From Arthrobacter sp. ZGTC412 (lineage in GTDB: Bacteria > Actinomycetota > Actinomycetes > Actinomycetales > Micrococcaceae): a stretch of 64,000 nt of DNA. Position numbers and translations under genes: made by a program. The first letter of the stretch is position 1; each line of letters opens with the position of its first letter. The notes beneath the pieces were generated by a model. That model was not told the DNA's origin. It saw only the letters and a program-made list of their open reading frames with translations, and did no database searches. Below, in pieces: positions 55,189 through 63,911 of the stretch. The DNA is taken from NCBI RefSeq assembly GCF_002929215.1, contig NZ_PJII01000007.1, positions 111,246-175,245 on the forward strand. The letters are read 5' to 3'.

Positions 55189-57423
55189 ATGACGGCTTCA
55201 GACCAGCAGCACCCACAGGAATCGCAGATACCCGCGGATCCGCCGGGCTTTCCGCCCGCTGCCCGCGAAGCTGCTGCCGGGACTGTGGATCCGCACCTGC
55301 TCCAGCAGTTGGCGGACGTCCACGGAGTGGGAACCTCCTTCCAGGGCTGGGACGGGCTGCCACACCATGTTGCCGAAGAAACCCTGGTCAAGGTGCTGGC
55401 CTCCCTGGGGGTGCAGGCCCACACCAATGAGCTCATCGAGGCGGCGCTCGCGGAAGCGGAACTGGCTCCCTGGCGGCGGATGCTGCCTCCCGCCGTCGTG
55501 ATCCAGCAGGGCGAGCCGGCGCAGGTCCCGGTCCATGTACAGGACGGCGCCACGGCGCAGGTGAGCATCACGCTTGAAGGCGGTGCTGGGACGCGGGATG
55601 CCGTTCACCAGGACCTCTGGGTGCAGCCGCGGGACGTCGACGGCGTATCCACCGGGCGTGCCACCTTCGCTCTCCCGCAGGACCTGCCGCTGGGGTGGCA
55701 CACGCTGCACGCAGAATCAGAAGGCGCCACCGCGTCCAGCACCCTGGTGGTGGTGCCCGCGCGGCTGACCACCGCCGCGCCACTGGAAGGGCGCCGCGGC
55801 TGGGGGCTGGCCACCCAGCTGTACTCCGTGCGCTCAAGGCGGTCCTGGGGTATCGGCGACTTCTCTGACCTGGCCGACCTTGGTGCGCTGAGCGCAGCCC
55901 GCGGGGCCGACTACATTCTGGTCAATCCGCTCCACGCCGCCGAGCCGGTTCCGCCTGTGCAGCCCTCGCCATACTCGCCGTCCACCCGGCGGTTCTTCAA
56001 CCCGCTGTATATCCGCATCGAGGCAATTCCCGAGCTGGCGTACCTCAAGCCGCGCAAACGCGCCGCGGTGGAGAAGCTTCACGAGGAAGTCGCTGCCCTG
56101 AACAAGGAGGGCGACCGGCTGGACCGCGATTCGGTCTACGCCGCCAAGCTCCAGGCCCTGGAGATGCTTTACCACACGCGCCGGTCGCCGGCGCGGCAGG
56201 CGGCCTTTGATGAGTTTTGCCGCATCTCAGGCAAGGGGCTGGACGACTTTGCCCTGTGGTCCGCGATCCGCGAGGACCTGCCGGCCGGGGACCCCTTCTG
56301 GTCGGACCCCGCCGGCGCCCTTGGTACGCCGCAGACCGAGGCGCTCCGGGAAGGGCTTCAGGACCGGATCGGGTTCTACCGCTGGCTGCAGTGGATCTGC
56401 GACGAACAGCTTGAAAACGCTCAGCAGGCAGCGTTGCGGTCCGGCATGCGGCTGGGCGTAGTCCACGACCTCGCCGTGGGGGTGGACCACAGCAGCGCGG
56501 ACGCGTGGACACTCCGCGACGTGCTGGCTGCCGGCACCAGCGTGGGCGCCCCGCCGGACATGTACAACCAGCAGGGCCAGGACTGGGGCCAGCCGCCATG
56601 GCATCCGGCACGGCTCGCGGAGGCTGGCTACATTCCATTCCGCAACATGCTGGCCACGGTGCTGCGGCATGCGGGCGGTGTACGGGTGGACCACATCCTG
56701 GGCCTGTTCCGGCTCTGGTGGATCCCGTCCGGCAACTCCCCGGGGGACGGCGCATACGTGCGCTACGACCATGAAGCCCTGATCGGCATTCTCGCCCTTG
56801 AGGCGCAGCGCGCGAATGCCGTGGTGATCGGCGAGGACCTCGGCACTTTCGAGCCCTGGGTCCGGGACTACCTTGCCGCCCGCGGCATCCTCGGGACCTC
56901 CATCCTTTGGTTCGAGTACGACGGCGATTCTCCCCTTGCGCCCGAAAAGTACCGAACGCAGGCACTCGCCAGCGTGAATACACACGACCTTCCACCCACC
57001 GCCGGGTACCTTGCCGGCGACCACGTGGCGCTGCGCAGCGGCCTTGGCCTCCTTGAGCGCTCCGAGGCGGAGGAACGGGCAGAACACGATGCCTCCCTGG
57101 AGAAGATGCTGGCTTTGGTGCGCGAGCGCGGCTACTTGCCCGAGGATGTTTCCGGCGGTGCGGGGGCCAGTGAAGAGCAGACCATCGAGGCGCTGCACCT
57201 GCTGCTGACGCAGGCGCCGTCGGTACTCCTCGGTGTTGCCCTGGTTGATGCCGTGGGGGAGCGACGGGTCCAGAACCAGCCCGGCACCACCGAAGCGCTG
57301 TACCCGAACTGGCAGGTTCCGCTGGGCGGGCCGGACGGCAAGCCGGTGTTCCTCGATGATCTTCCCGCCAATGCACGGTTCAACTCGCTGCTGGCGGCGG
57401 TGGAGGAGGCCCTGCGCGGGTAA
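55189..57423 (+). CDS. malQ: 4-alpha-glucanotransferase (GH77)
   Basis: 744 residues. An N-terminal beta-rich extension (about 1-190), then the GH77 barrel: 'GRRGWGLATQLYSVRSRRSWGIGDFSDL', 'NPLHAAEPVPPVQPSPYSPSTRRFFNPLYI', 'VRVDHILGLFRLWWIP' (nucleophile Asp), 'VVIGEDLG' (Glu acid/base) and 'VNTHDLPPTAGYL'. Transfers glucan chains among maltodextrins in the cytosol, complementing the secreted amylase at 58469. Confidence 0.96.
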   Translation: MTASDQQHPQESQIPADPPGFPPAAREAAAGTVDPHLLQQLADVHGVGTSFQGWDGLPHHVAEETLVKVLASLGVQAHTNELIEAALAEAELAPWRRMLPPAVVIQQGEPAQVPVHVQDGATAQVSITLEGGAGTRDAVHQDLWVQPRDVDGVSTGRATFALPQDLPLGWHTLHAESEGATASSTLVVVPARLTTAAPLEGRRGWGLATQLYSVRSRRSWGIGDFSDLADLGALSAARGADYILVNPLHAAEPVPPVQPSPYSPSTRRFFNPLYIRIEAIPELAYLKPRKRAAVEKLHEEVAALNKEGDRLDRDSVYAAKLQALEMLYHTRRSPARQAAFDEFCRISGKGLDDFALWSAIREDLPAGDPFWSDPAGALGTPQTEALREGLQDRIGFYRWLQWICDEQLENAQQAALRSGMRLGVVHDLAVGVDHSSADAWTLRDVLAAGTSVGAPPDMYNQQGQDWGQPPWHPARLAEAGYIPFRNMLATVLRHAGGVRVDHILGLFRLWWIPSGNSPGDGAYVRYDHEALIGILALEAQRANAVVIGEDLGTFEPWVRDYLAARGILGTSILWFEYDGDSPLAPEKYRTQALASVNTHDLPPTAGYLAGDHVALRSGLGLLERSEAEERAEHDASLEKMLALVRERGYLPEDVSGGAGASEEQTIEALHLLLTQAPSVLLGVALVDAVGERRVQNQPGTTEALYPNWQVPLGGPDGKPVFLDDLPANARFNSLLAAVEEALRG

Positions 57424-57458
57424 GCTGCGCGGCCAGGTTAAGAGGCCAGGAGGCGACG

Positions 57459-58334
57459 ATGGGTGAGGGACCAGTACTGGTAGTAGGAGGCACCGGCATG
57501 CTGGGCGGCCAGGTGGTGACGGAGCTGCTGAACCGGGGAAAACAGGTGCGCGCCCTGGTACGCCCCGGCTCGGATGCTTCCCGGCTTGAGTCTGCAGGCG
57601 CGGAGATCGCCCGCGGCGACATGATGGATCCGGAGTCGCTGCGGCGGGCTATGGCTGGGGTGGATGCGGTGGTGACCACGGCCGCCGGCTACACCCGCCA
57701 CCGCAAGGGCGACACCCCGGAGATCGACACTTTAGGCAACTCGAACCTCGTTGAAGCGGCCAAACGCGCTGGGGTCCGACGGTTTGTCCTTACCAGCATC
57801 CTGACGTGCGACCTTACACCCGGCGTTCCGCACTTCTGGCACAAGAGGCTTATGGAGGACCGGCTCCAGGCCCTGGGCGTGCCGTTTGTCGCCTTGCGGC
57901 CCGGGGCTTTCCTGGACCAGGTGACCCGGTTCGGCGGCGACCCGGTGAGTCGGCACAAGGTGATGTGGCTCGGTTCGGCCGGCATCCCGCTGACGTTTAC
58001 GCTGACTCCGGATGTCGCCGGATACCTGGCCGCAGCCGTGGATGCTCCGGGAGTGGAGGGCCAGCGCATCGATATCGGCTGGGACAGGCCCATCGCCATG
58101 CAGGAGTTCGCCGACCTCGCCGAGCAGCTGACAGGTGAGGAAGTCCGTGTCCGGCCAGTTCCCCTTCGTGTCCTGCGTGCCGCCGGGACGCTGCTGGGGC
58201 CGGTCAACCCCATGGCGAAGGACACGGCCGCGATGATTGGCTGGTTCCAAACTGGCCGGTACGAGCTGACACCACCCGGCAGCGGGAAGTGTTTGGGACG
58301 CCGCCCACTGCGGAGGACGCGGTGCGGCGGCTGA
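57459..58334 (+). CDS. NAD(P)-binding (NmrA-like) protein, C-terminus apparently frameshifted
   Basis: 291 residues as read. 'VLVVGGTGMLGGQVVTELLNRGKQVRALVR' is the Rossmann start; 'AEIARGDMMDPESL', 'RFVLTSILTC' and 'LRPGAFLDQV' fit NmrA/atypical SDRs. After 'FQTGRYEL' the frame becomes Arg/Cys-rich; the next frame instead reads 'DTTRQREVFG', then 'TAEDAVRRLITSLGHAVRS' to a stop at 58364-58366, the kind of ending expected. One base seems missing near 58265. The core is intact, so the product may still fold. Confidence 0.78.
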   Translation: MGEGPVLVVGGTGMLGGQVVTELLNRGKQVRALVRPGSDASRLESAGAEIARGDMMDPESLRRAMAGVDAVVTTAAGYTRHRKGDTPEIDTLGNSNLVEAAKRAGVRRFVLTSILTCDLTPGVPHFWHKRLMEDRLQALGVPFVALRPGAFLDQVTRFGGDPVSRHKVMWLGSAGIPLTFTLTPDVAGYLAAAVDAPGVEGQRIDIGWDRPIAMQEFADLAEQLTGEEVRVRPVPLRVLRAAGTLLGPVNPMAKDTAAMIGWFQTGRYELTPPGSGKCLGRRPLRRTRCGG

Positions 58335-58399
58335 TCACCAGCCTCGGGCACGCTGTGCGAAGCTAGGCTCTCCCCGGGCGGGACACCCCCCGCAACAGC

Positions 58400-58447
58400 A
58401 GGGCCACCTGCCGCCTCTCCGGTTCCGGATTAGCGGCAGGTGGCCCT
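58400..58447. terminator. Bidirectional terminator between convergent genes
   Basis: Fifteen-bp perfect stem AGGGCCACCTGCCGC (58400-58414) with GCGGCAGGTGGCCCT (58433-58447), loop of 18. Short T content only, but the stem is very stable and lies between converging genes. Confidence 0.75.
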
Positions 58448-58468
58448 TGTATGTGGCAGCAGGACGTT

Positions 58469-61400
58469 TCAGTCCGCCGTTATCAGGTGCGTGACGTGGT
58501 CGTAGCGGAAGGTGACCGCTCCGCCGTCGTGCTCGAACGGAATGTCGGCACCAGGGCTGGCCCCGCCTGCCCCGTAGCTGACGCCCCAGGACCGGTCCAG
58601 GGCGGCTTTAAATGCGTAGCTGCCGGCGGCCAGGTCCGGTATGGAGAGCTTCCACACGAGATCAGCCGGATCCAGCACGAGTTGTGCCTGGCCGCACGCC
58701 GGCTCCCAGTCCGTGGCGCAGCCGAGTTCGCTGTCCATGCTCCCGGCAGCCGCAACGGCCCCGGGCTGTTGGGAGGCGTACACCGCGCTGATCACGTGTG
58801 TGCTGTTGTCGTAGCGGAACGTGACCGGACCGCCGGGGTGGTCCAGCACCAGGTTGGGTCCGTTGAGGGCGCCGCCGGCCCCGTAGTTCGCGTCCTGGCC
58901 GCCGTTGAGCGCGGCCTTGTACTCGTACTGCCCGGCGGGAAGGTCAATGGTCAGGCGCCAGATCTTGTCCGCCTGGTCCAGGGCCATCTTGGCCTGGCTG
59001 CAGGTCGGATCCCACGGTGCGGCGCAGCCCATCGCCTGGTTGAAGGACCCGACTACTGTCACCGAATCAGGCTGTGGCGCCTCGCCCACGGTCACCGTCC
59101 GGACATCGCTGGTGACACTGAAACCGGGGCCGGCCGTGGTGGCCCGGTACTGCACCTGGGTCCCGTCCGCCAGTGCGGCGACGTCGTCCTTTACCGAGTA
59201 CACCGGTGATGAATCATCCGAACCCACCGCTGTCCACTCCCCGCCTGCCACGCTGCGCTCGAACTGCACCACATGGCTGGCCTTTTCCGGGTCCGCCGTG
59301 GCGCTGAGTTCCACCGGGCCTTCCACGCTGCTGCCCTCCCCGGGCTTCTGCAGGGTGAGGACCGGCGCCGGAACTGCTGCCGTGCGGGACTGTGACGTCG
59401 CGGTGTGCCGTCCGTTGTCCAGCACAGTAGCGCGGTACTCCACGGCTGTCCCGGCTTCCAATTCCGCAACGTCGTGGAACACCTGGTACGGCGCGGTGTC
59501 GTCGGTGCCGATAGGCTGCCACGTTCCGCCTGCCGTCTTTGCTTCGAAGGTGACCTCGTAGAACGAGGAACCGTCGACATCGGCCGTGACCTTAAGGCGC
59601 CCGTTGTCACCTTGCGCCGCTGCCGGCTCCTGGAGGACGACGGCGGGCGCAGCCTTGGAGTGCGGAATCCGGCCCGACGACTGGTAGACCACGGCGGAAA
59701 GCGGCGGGACGGTGACCGACAGCTTGCCGTCAGCAGACGTCTTGGCCTCGTCCGCGCCTTCGCCGTAAACGCGGGTGTAGTTGCGCTTGGCGATGTAGGT
59801 GGGCACCTCCGCGGTCTGTGCCTGCTCGCTGTTGTTCAACGCCACCACGTACTCGCGCTGGTCCTCGGCGTCCGTGCGGGAAAAGGCGTAGATGCCTTGC
59901 CCATCGGAGGCGTAGCGGTGCTGGTGGGCGCCGTCGCGCAGGGCAGGATGCTCCTTGGTCAGGCTGGCCAGCTGGCTGATCTTTGAGTACAGCGGGTGCG
60001 TGGTGTTGAAGTTGTCCGTGGCATGGGTTGCATCGGTGCCCAGCAGGTCGTCGTCCAGATATTCCGGCACCTGGCTGGCGAAGAGCGTCTGCCGGGCGTC
60101 CTGGTCCCCGCCAGCGCCGGTGAAACCCTGCTCGTCGCCGTAGTAGATCACGGGGTTGCCGCGGGAGAAGTACATCAGCTCGTGGGCCAGCCGATCGCGG
60201 GCCACCTGCTCGGCGTCTGTTGAACCGGGATTGTCAGCGGCGATGAAGCTGCCGATGCGGCCCATGTCATGGTTTCCCAGGAACGTAGGAAGTTGGTAGA
60301 CGTTGGAGTCGGCGTCGGTGTACCAGTCGTCACCCGCGAAGAAGGTTTCAAGAGTGGTGGCGTCCTGGCCCTTGGAGGCGAAGTTGCGGGCCGCGTCCTG
60401 GAAGGGGAAGTCCAGCACTGCCTGCATGCTGTTCCGGGTGGTGAACTGCGAGGTGAAGCTCTTCGTGGTGTCAAAGACTTCGCCGAACATAAAGAACTCG
60501 TCTTTGCCCTGTTCCTTCGCATAGTTGAGGACATCCGGGCCGAATTCCTGCCAGAACTCGTTGTTGACGTGCTTCATGGTGTCGATTCGGAAGCCGTCCA
60601 CGCCGAAGTCCTTGATCCAGGCTTTGTAGATGTCCTTCATGCCGTCCACCACCCCGGGGTGTTCGGTGAAGAGGTCATCGAGGCCGAAGAAGTCGCCGTA
60701 GTACGCATCCTCACCCGCGAAGGTGGTGTCGCCGCGGTTGTGATAAAGAGTGGGGTCGTTGAGCCAATAGGGTACCTTCAGGTTTTCTTCGCCCGGTTCG
60801 AGTACGGGTTTGTAGGGGAAGGATGTTTTGGGGTCGAGTTTGGGGAAACTGTCAGAGCCCGCATAGTCCCGGTCGTCGAACTCCTTGCCTGCGGCCGTCT
60901 TGTAAGGCACTTCGTCCTTGGAGGTGTATCCCCTGCGTGCGGCTCCGTCATAGCCGATGACGTCCGCGGTGTGGTTGGTGATGATGTCGAAGTACACCTT
61001 CATGCCGCGGCTGTGGGCTTCGTCGATCAGGGCTTTGAGTTCCGCGTTGGTGCCCAGGTGCGGATCGATCTGCGTGAAGTCAGTGATCCAGTAGCCGTGG
61101 TAACCGGCCGATTTGTCCTCCGGCTGTACGGCCTTGTTTTTGAAGCTCGGGGTGAGCCAAATGGAAGTTGTGCCCAGGCCCTGGATGTAGTCAATCTTGT
61201 CCAGCAGGCCAGCGAGGTCCCCGCCGTTGTAGAACCCTTTTTGGGTAGGATCGAAACCGGACACCATCGGGTCATTGCTCAACCCGCCGTGGTCATTGGC
61301 CGTAGTCCCGTTGCTGAACCGGTCGGCCATTACAAAGTAGAAATTCTCGTCCGTGACGGGGGAGCGCAGGCTGTGCAGGGCCGACGTCGAACCCCGGTCT

Positions 61401-61636
61401 TCGGGGCCCGGATCCTTGGAGCCGGGGGCTGCCTGCGCGGGAAGAACCGACGCCGAAACGGCGACTGCCGCTGCGACAAGTACGGCGGCAGTGCGGGCTG
61501 CCGTTGTTTGGACGGTGGTATTGAGCCCAGTGGCTTGAGGTGGGGTAGAGGAGGGGGTTCTCGTGCTCGTTCTGGTGCTTGCTGTGCTGCTTGTTCTGGC
61601 GCGTGGGAAAGCGCATGGGAGGGTGCGGAATTTCAA
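58469..61636 (-). CDS. Secreted alpha-amylase (GH13) with two C-terminal X25-type modules
   Basis: 1055 residues, TTG start with AGGAAAGG nine bases upstream. A long Ser/Thr/Arg n-region, then signal helix 'TAAVLVAAAVAVSASVLPAQA'. GH13: 'NFYFVMADRFSNG', 'VYFDIITNHTADV', nucleophile Asp in 'GVDGFRIDTMKHVN', Glu in 'FFMFGEVFD', 'TFLGNHDMGRIGSF'. Two Ig-like segments (about 660-835), then two copies of a ~105-residue module ('SVTVVGSFNQAMGCAAPW..', 'AVAAAGSMDSELGCATDW..', each ending 'VTFRYD..TH.I') like the pullulanase X25 starch-binding unit. It degrades external alpha-glucans. A LacI-type operator lies upstream. Confidence 0.9.
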   Translation of the reverse strand: MKFRTLPCAFPRARTSSTASTRTSTRTPSSTPPQATGLNTTVQTTAARTAAVLVAAAVAVSASVLPAQAAPGSKDPGPEDRGSTSALHSLRSPVTDENFYFVMADRFSNGTTANDHGGLSNDPMVSGFDPTQKGFYNGGDLAGLLDKIDYIQGLGTTSIWLTPSFKNKAVQPEDKSAGYHGYWITDFTQIDPHLGTNAELKALIDEAHSRGMKVYFDIITNHTADVIGYDGAARRGYTSKDEVPYKTAAGKEFDDRDYAGSDSFPKLDPKTSFPYKPVLEPGEENLKVPYWLNDPTLYHNRGDTTFAGEDAYYGDFFGLDDLFTEHPGVVDGMKDIYKAWIKDFGVDGFRIDTMKHVNNEFWQEFGPDVLNYAKEQGKDEFFMFGEVFDTTKSFTSQFTTRNSMQAVLDFPFQDAARNFASKGQDATTLETFFAGDDWYTDADSNVYQLPTFLGNHDMGRIGSFIAADNPGSTDAEQVARDRLAHELMYFSRGNPVIYYGDEQGFTGAGGDQDARQTLFASQVPEYLDDDLLGTDATHATDNFNTTHPLYSKISQLASLTKEHPALRDGAHQHRYASDGQGIYAFSRTDAEDQREYVVALNNSEQAQTAEVPTYIAKRNYTRVYGEGADEAKTSADGKLSVTVPPLSAVVYQSSGRIPHSKAAPAVVLQEPAAAQGDNGRLKVTADVDGSSFYEVTFEAKTAGGTWQPIGTDDTAPYQVFHDVAELEAGTAVEYRATVLDNGRHTATSQSRTAAVPAPVLTLQKPGEGSSVEGPVELSATADPEKASHVVQFERSVAGGEWTAVGSDDSSPVYSVKDDVAALADGTQVQYRATTAGPGFSVTSDVRTVTVGEAPQPDSVTVVGSFNQAMGCAAPWDPTCSQAKMALDQADKIWRLTIDLPAGQYEYKAALNGGQDANYGAGGALNGPNLVLDHPGGPVTFRYDNSTHVISAVYASQQPGAVAAAGSMDSELGCATDWEPACGQAQLVLDPADLVWKLSIPDLAAGSYAFKAALDRSWGVSYGAGGASPGADIPFEHDGGAVTFRYDHVTHLITAD

Positions 61637-61750
61637 GACACGAGACCTTTCCTGGTAGCGGCGCTGCTTTACAGGCTTGCCGGGGCAAGGGTTCAGTGAG
61701 GCTGCCCGGTCGCAACCCAGCTAGGGCAACCCTGTGAACCAAGTCACAAC

Positions 61751-61764
61751 TGTAAGCGCTTGCA
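61751..61764. promoter_or_regulatory. LacI-type operator upstream of the amylase
   Basis: TGTAAGC-GCTTGCA, six of seven arm positions complementary, AGCGCT core as in the araB operator. 115 bp before the amylase start. Confidence 0.55.
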
Positions 61765-61835
61765 CTGAATAACTCCAGCGTTCAGGAAAGGTAGTTGTTC
61801 GCTGCCTGGAGGCCTTGTTCTGCGGGCACGAAGGC

Positions 61836-62903
61836 CTATCCGGTGGATGCCGGGGCGTGTCCTCCAGGTACCAAGGCCGTGGGGGAGGGCGTCTCCAGGT
61901 TGTGGACCACAGGGCCTGGTAAGCCCGTGGCGGGGTCCAGTTCAAAGGTTGCTATGTTGTCCGACCGCTCGTGGGCGACGTGGAGCCAGCGGCCGCTGAC
62001 CAGATGATGGCGCGGCCAGTCTCCTCCGCTGGGGAAGTCTCCGACCGGCACGAGTTCCGTCCCGTCGGCTCCCACCTCCAGCACGCTGACCAGGTTCGAG
62101 CCGCGCACGCCTACGTACACGTACCTGCCCTCCTGACCCAGGCTGATTTCCGCAGCCGAGTCGTCCGGCAGGCTGCCGCCGGAAGTGGCCGGACCCCGGA
62201 AAACGAGCTCGAACGTCCCGGCTTCCGGCCTGACGACGAAGACCTCAACCGAGTATTCAGAAACCACAAAAACGCTGCCGCTGGCGTGCTGCACCAAGTG
62301 GCGGGGGCCGCACCCGAAGGGGAGGGCCACCTCGTGATCGGCGACCAGGCCCGACCCGGGAACATAATTCCAGATCCGGAGGGTGTCGTGGCCCAGGTCC
62401 GTCGTCATGATGCGCCCGTCCTGCAGCATTAGGCTCGCGTGGGCGCGGCTCTGCCTGGGCTCGCCCGGAGACTGGCTGGCATGCGGATCCACCGAGGGAA
62501 GCGCCGGAAAGCGTGCCTGGATGCCGCCGTCGGAGTCCAGTTCGTACAGCAGGACCTGTCCGTCGCCCCAGCAGGTGGCGGTGAGGAAGCGGCCCTGCGG
62601 GTCCACCGCCACGTGGCAGGTAGCTTCTCCTGAGCGTTGCGGATCACCAAGGGGCTCCAGCCCAAAATCACCCGTACGTCGGAAGGCGCGAACCATCTTC
62701 CGTTGCTCGGCCACTGCGTACACCACTGGCAAGGTGGGGTGAACGGCAACGAACGACGGCGAATCAGTCTTGACGGCCGTGCCCAACCATTCGAGCGAGC
62801 CGTCAGGTTGCGCGGACAGTGCGCCGATTCCCTCCGCGCGTCCGCCGCCGTCGGGAGTGTAGGTGCCGGTCCAGATCAGGGCGCGTGGGGCAGGGGAAGT
62901 CAT
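61836..62903 (-). CDS. Lactonase-type seven-bladed beta-propeller (6-phosphogluconolactonase-like)
   Basis: 355 residues from ATG 62903; the upstream open frame is low-complexity. Lactonase pattern: 'ALIWTGTYTPDGGGRAEGIG', 'SPSFVAVHPTLPVVYAVAE', 'CHVAVDPQGRFLTATCWGDGQVLLYEL', 'DLGHDTLRIWNY', 'GCGPRHLVQHASGSVFVVSEYSVEV', 'DWPRHHLVSGRWLHVAHERSDNIATFELD'. Members hydrolyse sugar lactones, YbhE-like. CAGGAT six bases before the ATG suggests a leaderless mRNA. Confidence 0.85.
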   Translation of the reverse strand: MTSPAPRALIWTGTYTPDGGGRAEGIGALSAQPDGSLEWLGTAVKTDSPSFVAVHPTLPVVYAVAEQRKMVRAFRRTGDFGLEPLGDPQRSGEATCHVAVDPQGRFLTATCWGDGQVLLYELDSDGGIQARFPALPSVDPHASQSPGEPRQSRAHASLMLQDGRIMTTDLGHDTLRIWNYVPGSGLVADHEVALPFGCGPRHLVQHASGSVFVVSEYSVEVFVVRPEAGTFELVFRGPATSGGSLPDDSAAEISLGQEGRYVYVGVRGSNLVSVLEVGADGTELVPVGDFPSGGDWPRHHLVSGRWLHVAHERSDNIATFELDPATGLPGPVVHNLETPSPTALVPGGHAPASTG

Positions 62904-62989
62904 AGGTCCATCCTGCCAACAAAAGCACTCAAAACCGGGGAATTGCGGATTAGCATTGGATTCCAGCGGCTGCAAAGGAGGCGAGTCAG

Positions 62990-63781
62990 ATTCCCGACCT
63001 GGTGCGCATGCTGCGGGCGGCCGGCTGCGTGTTCGCCGAAGATGAGGCACAACTGCTCATGTCCGAAGCGCGTGGCCCCGCTGAGCTTTCCGGGTGGGTC
63101 GAACGCCGCGTTTCCGGGGAGCCACTCGAGTGGATCGTTGGCTGGGCGGAGTTCTGCGGACTTCGGATTGCCGTTGATACAGGTGTTTTTGTGCCGCGGC
63201 GCCGCACCGAACTGCTCGTTTTGGAAGCCGCTTCCCTGCTGCGGGAAGGCCTGACGCCGCCTGCGTCGCCGTCATCCGGCGTCGTGGTGGATCTATGTTG
63301 TGGATCCGGGGCTGTGGGCGTCGCAGTAGCCTCCCAAGTGTCGGTAGGGGAACTTTACTCGGCGGACATCGACCCAGCTGCGGTGGAGTGCGCTCGCCGC
63401 AATGTGGCGGCGGCTGGCGGGCACGTCCATCGAGGTGACCTGTATGCAGCCCTTCCTGCCAGGCTCAAGCAGCAAGTACAGCTCATCGTGGTAAACGCCC
63501 CATATGTGCCCACAGGCTTGCTGCCGACAATGCCGCCCGAAGCCAGAATCCACGAGCCGCCGCTTTCGCTGGATGGCGGCGCCGATGGTTTAGACCTCCA
63601 TCGTCGCGTCATCCGAGAAGCCCCGGAGTGGCTGGATCCCAACGGCCATCTTGTTATCGAAACCAGCGAACGCCAGGCAGCAGGAACTGCGGCCCTCATG
63701 GCTGCCGCAGGATTTGCCGCACGGACTGTCCACTCTGAGGAGGTGGACGGCACGGTCGTGGTCGGCAGCTCAAAGGTGTAG
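62990..63781 (+). CDS. PrmC/HemK-related methyltransferase, possible ATT start
   Basis: About 263 residues. 'LRAAGCVFAEDEAQLLMSEA', 'GWAEFCGLRIAVDTGVFVPRRRTELLV', SAM motif I 'VVDLCCGSGAVGVAVA', then 'YSADIDPAAVECARRNV', and 'LIVVNAPYVPTGLLPTMPPEARIHEPPLSLDGG' in which NAPY replaces the usual NPPY, as in the PrmC-related subfamily. AAAGGAGG at 62974-62981 is ideally placed for ATT 62990, not for GTG 63002 or ATG 63008. It probably methylates a protein glutamine; the target is unknown. Confidence 0.82.
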   Translation: MPDLVRMLRAAGCVFAEDEAQLLMSEARGPAELSGWVERRVSGEPLEWIVGWAEFCGLRIAVDTGVFVPRRRTELLVLEAASLLREGLTPPASPSSGVVVDLCCGSGAVGVAVASQVSVGELYSADIDPAAVECARRNVAAAGGHVHRGDLYAALPARLKQQVQLIVVNAPYVPTGLLPTMPPEARIHEPPLSLDGGADGLDLHRRVIREAPEWLDPNGHLVIETSERQAAGTAALMAAAGFAARTVHSEEVDGTVVVGSSKV

Positions 63782-63911
63782 TTCGGGCTTCCCGGGTCTT
63801 CGGCGGTGCATTCTTTGTGGATAGTCGCTGCCCCGACATGGCTCAGTCGAAAACCCTTCCGCAAGAGGGGGCGCCCAGTGTTTAGCGCCTCCGCCAGGGC
63901 TTGAGTGGCCC

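Noticed and set aside
60269-61699. Open frame of about 476 codons on the plus strand opposite the amylase
   Set aside because: Antisense shadow of the amylase; composition and lack of motifs speak against coding.
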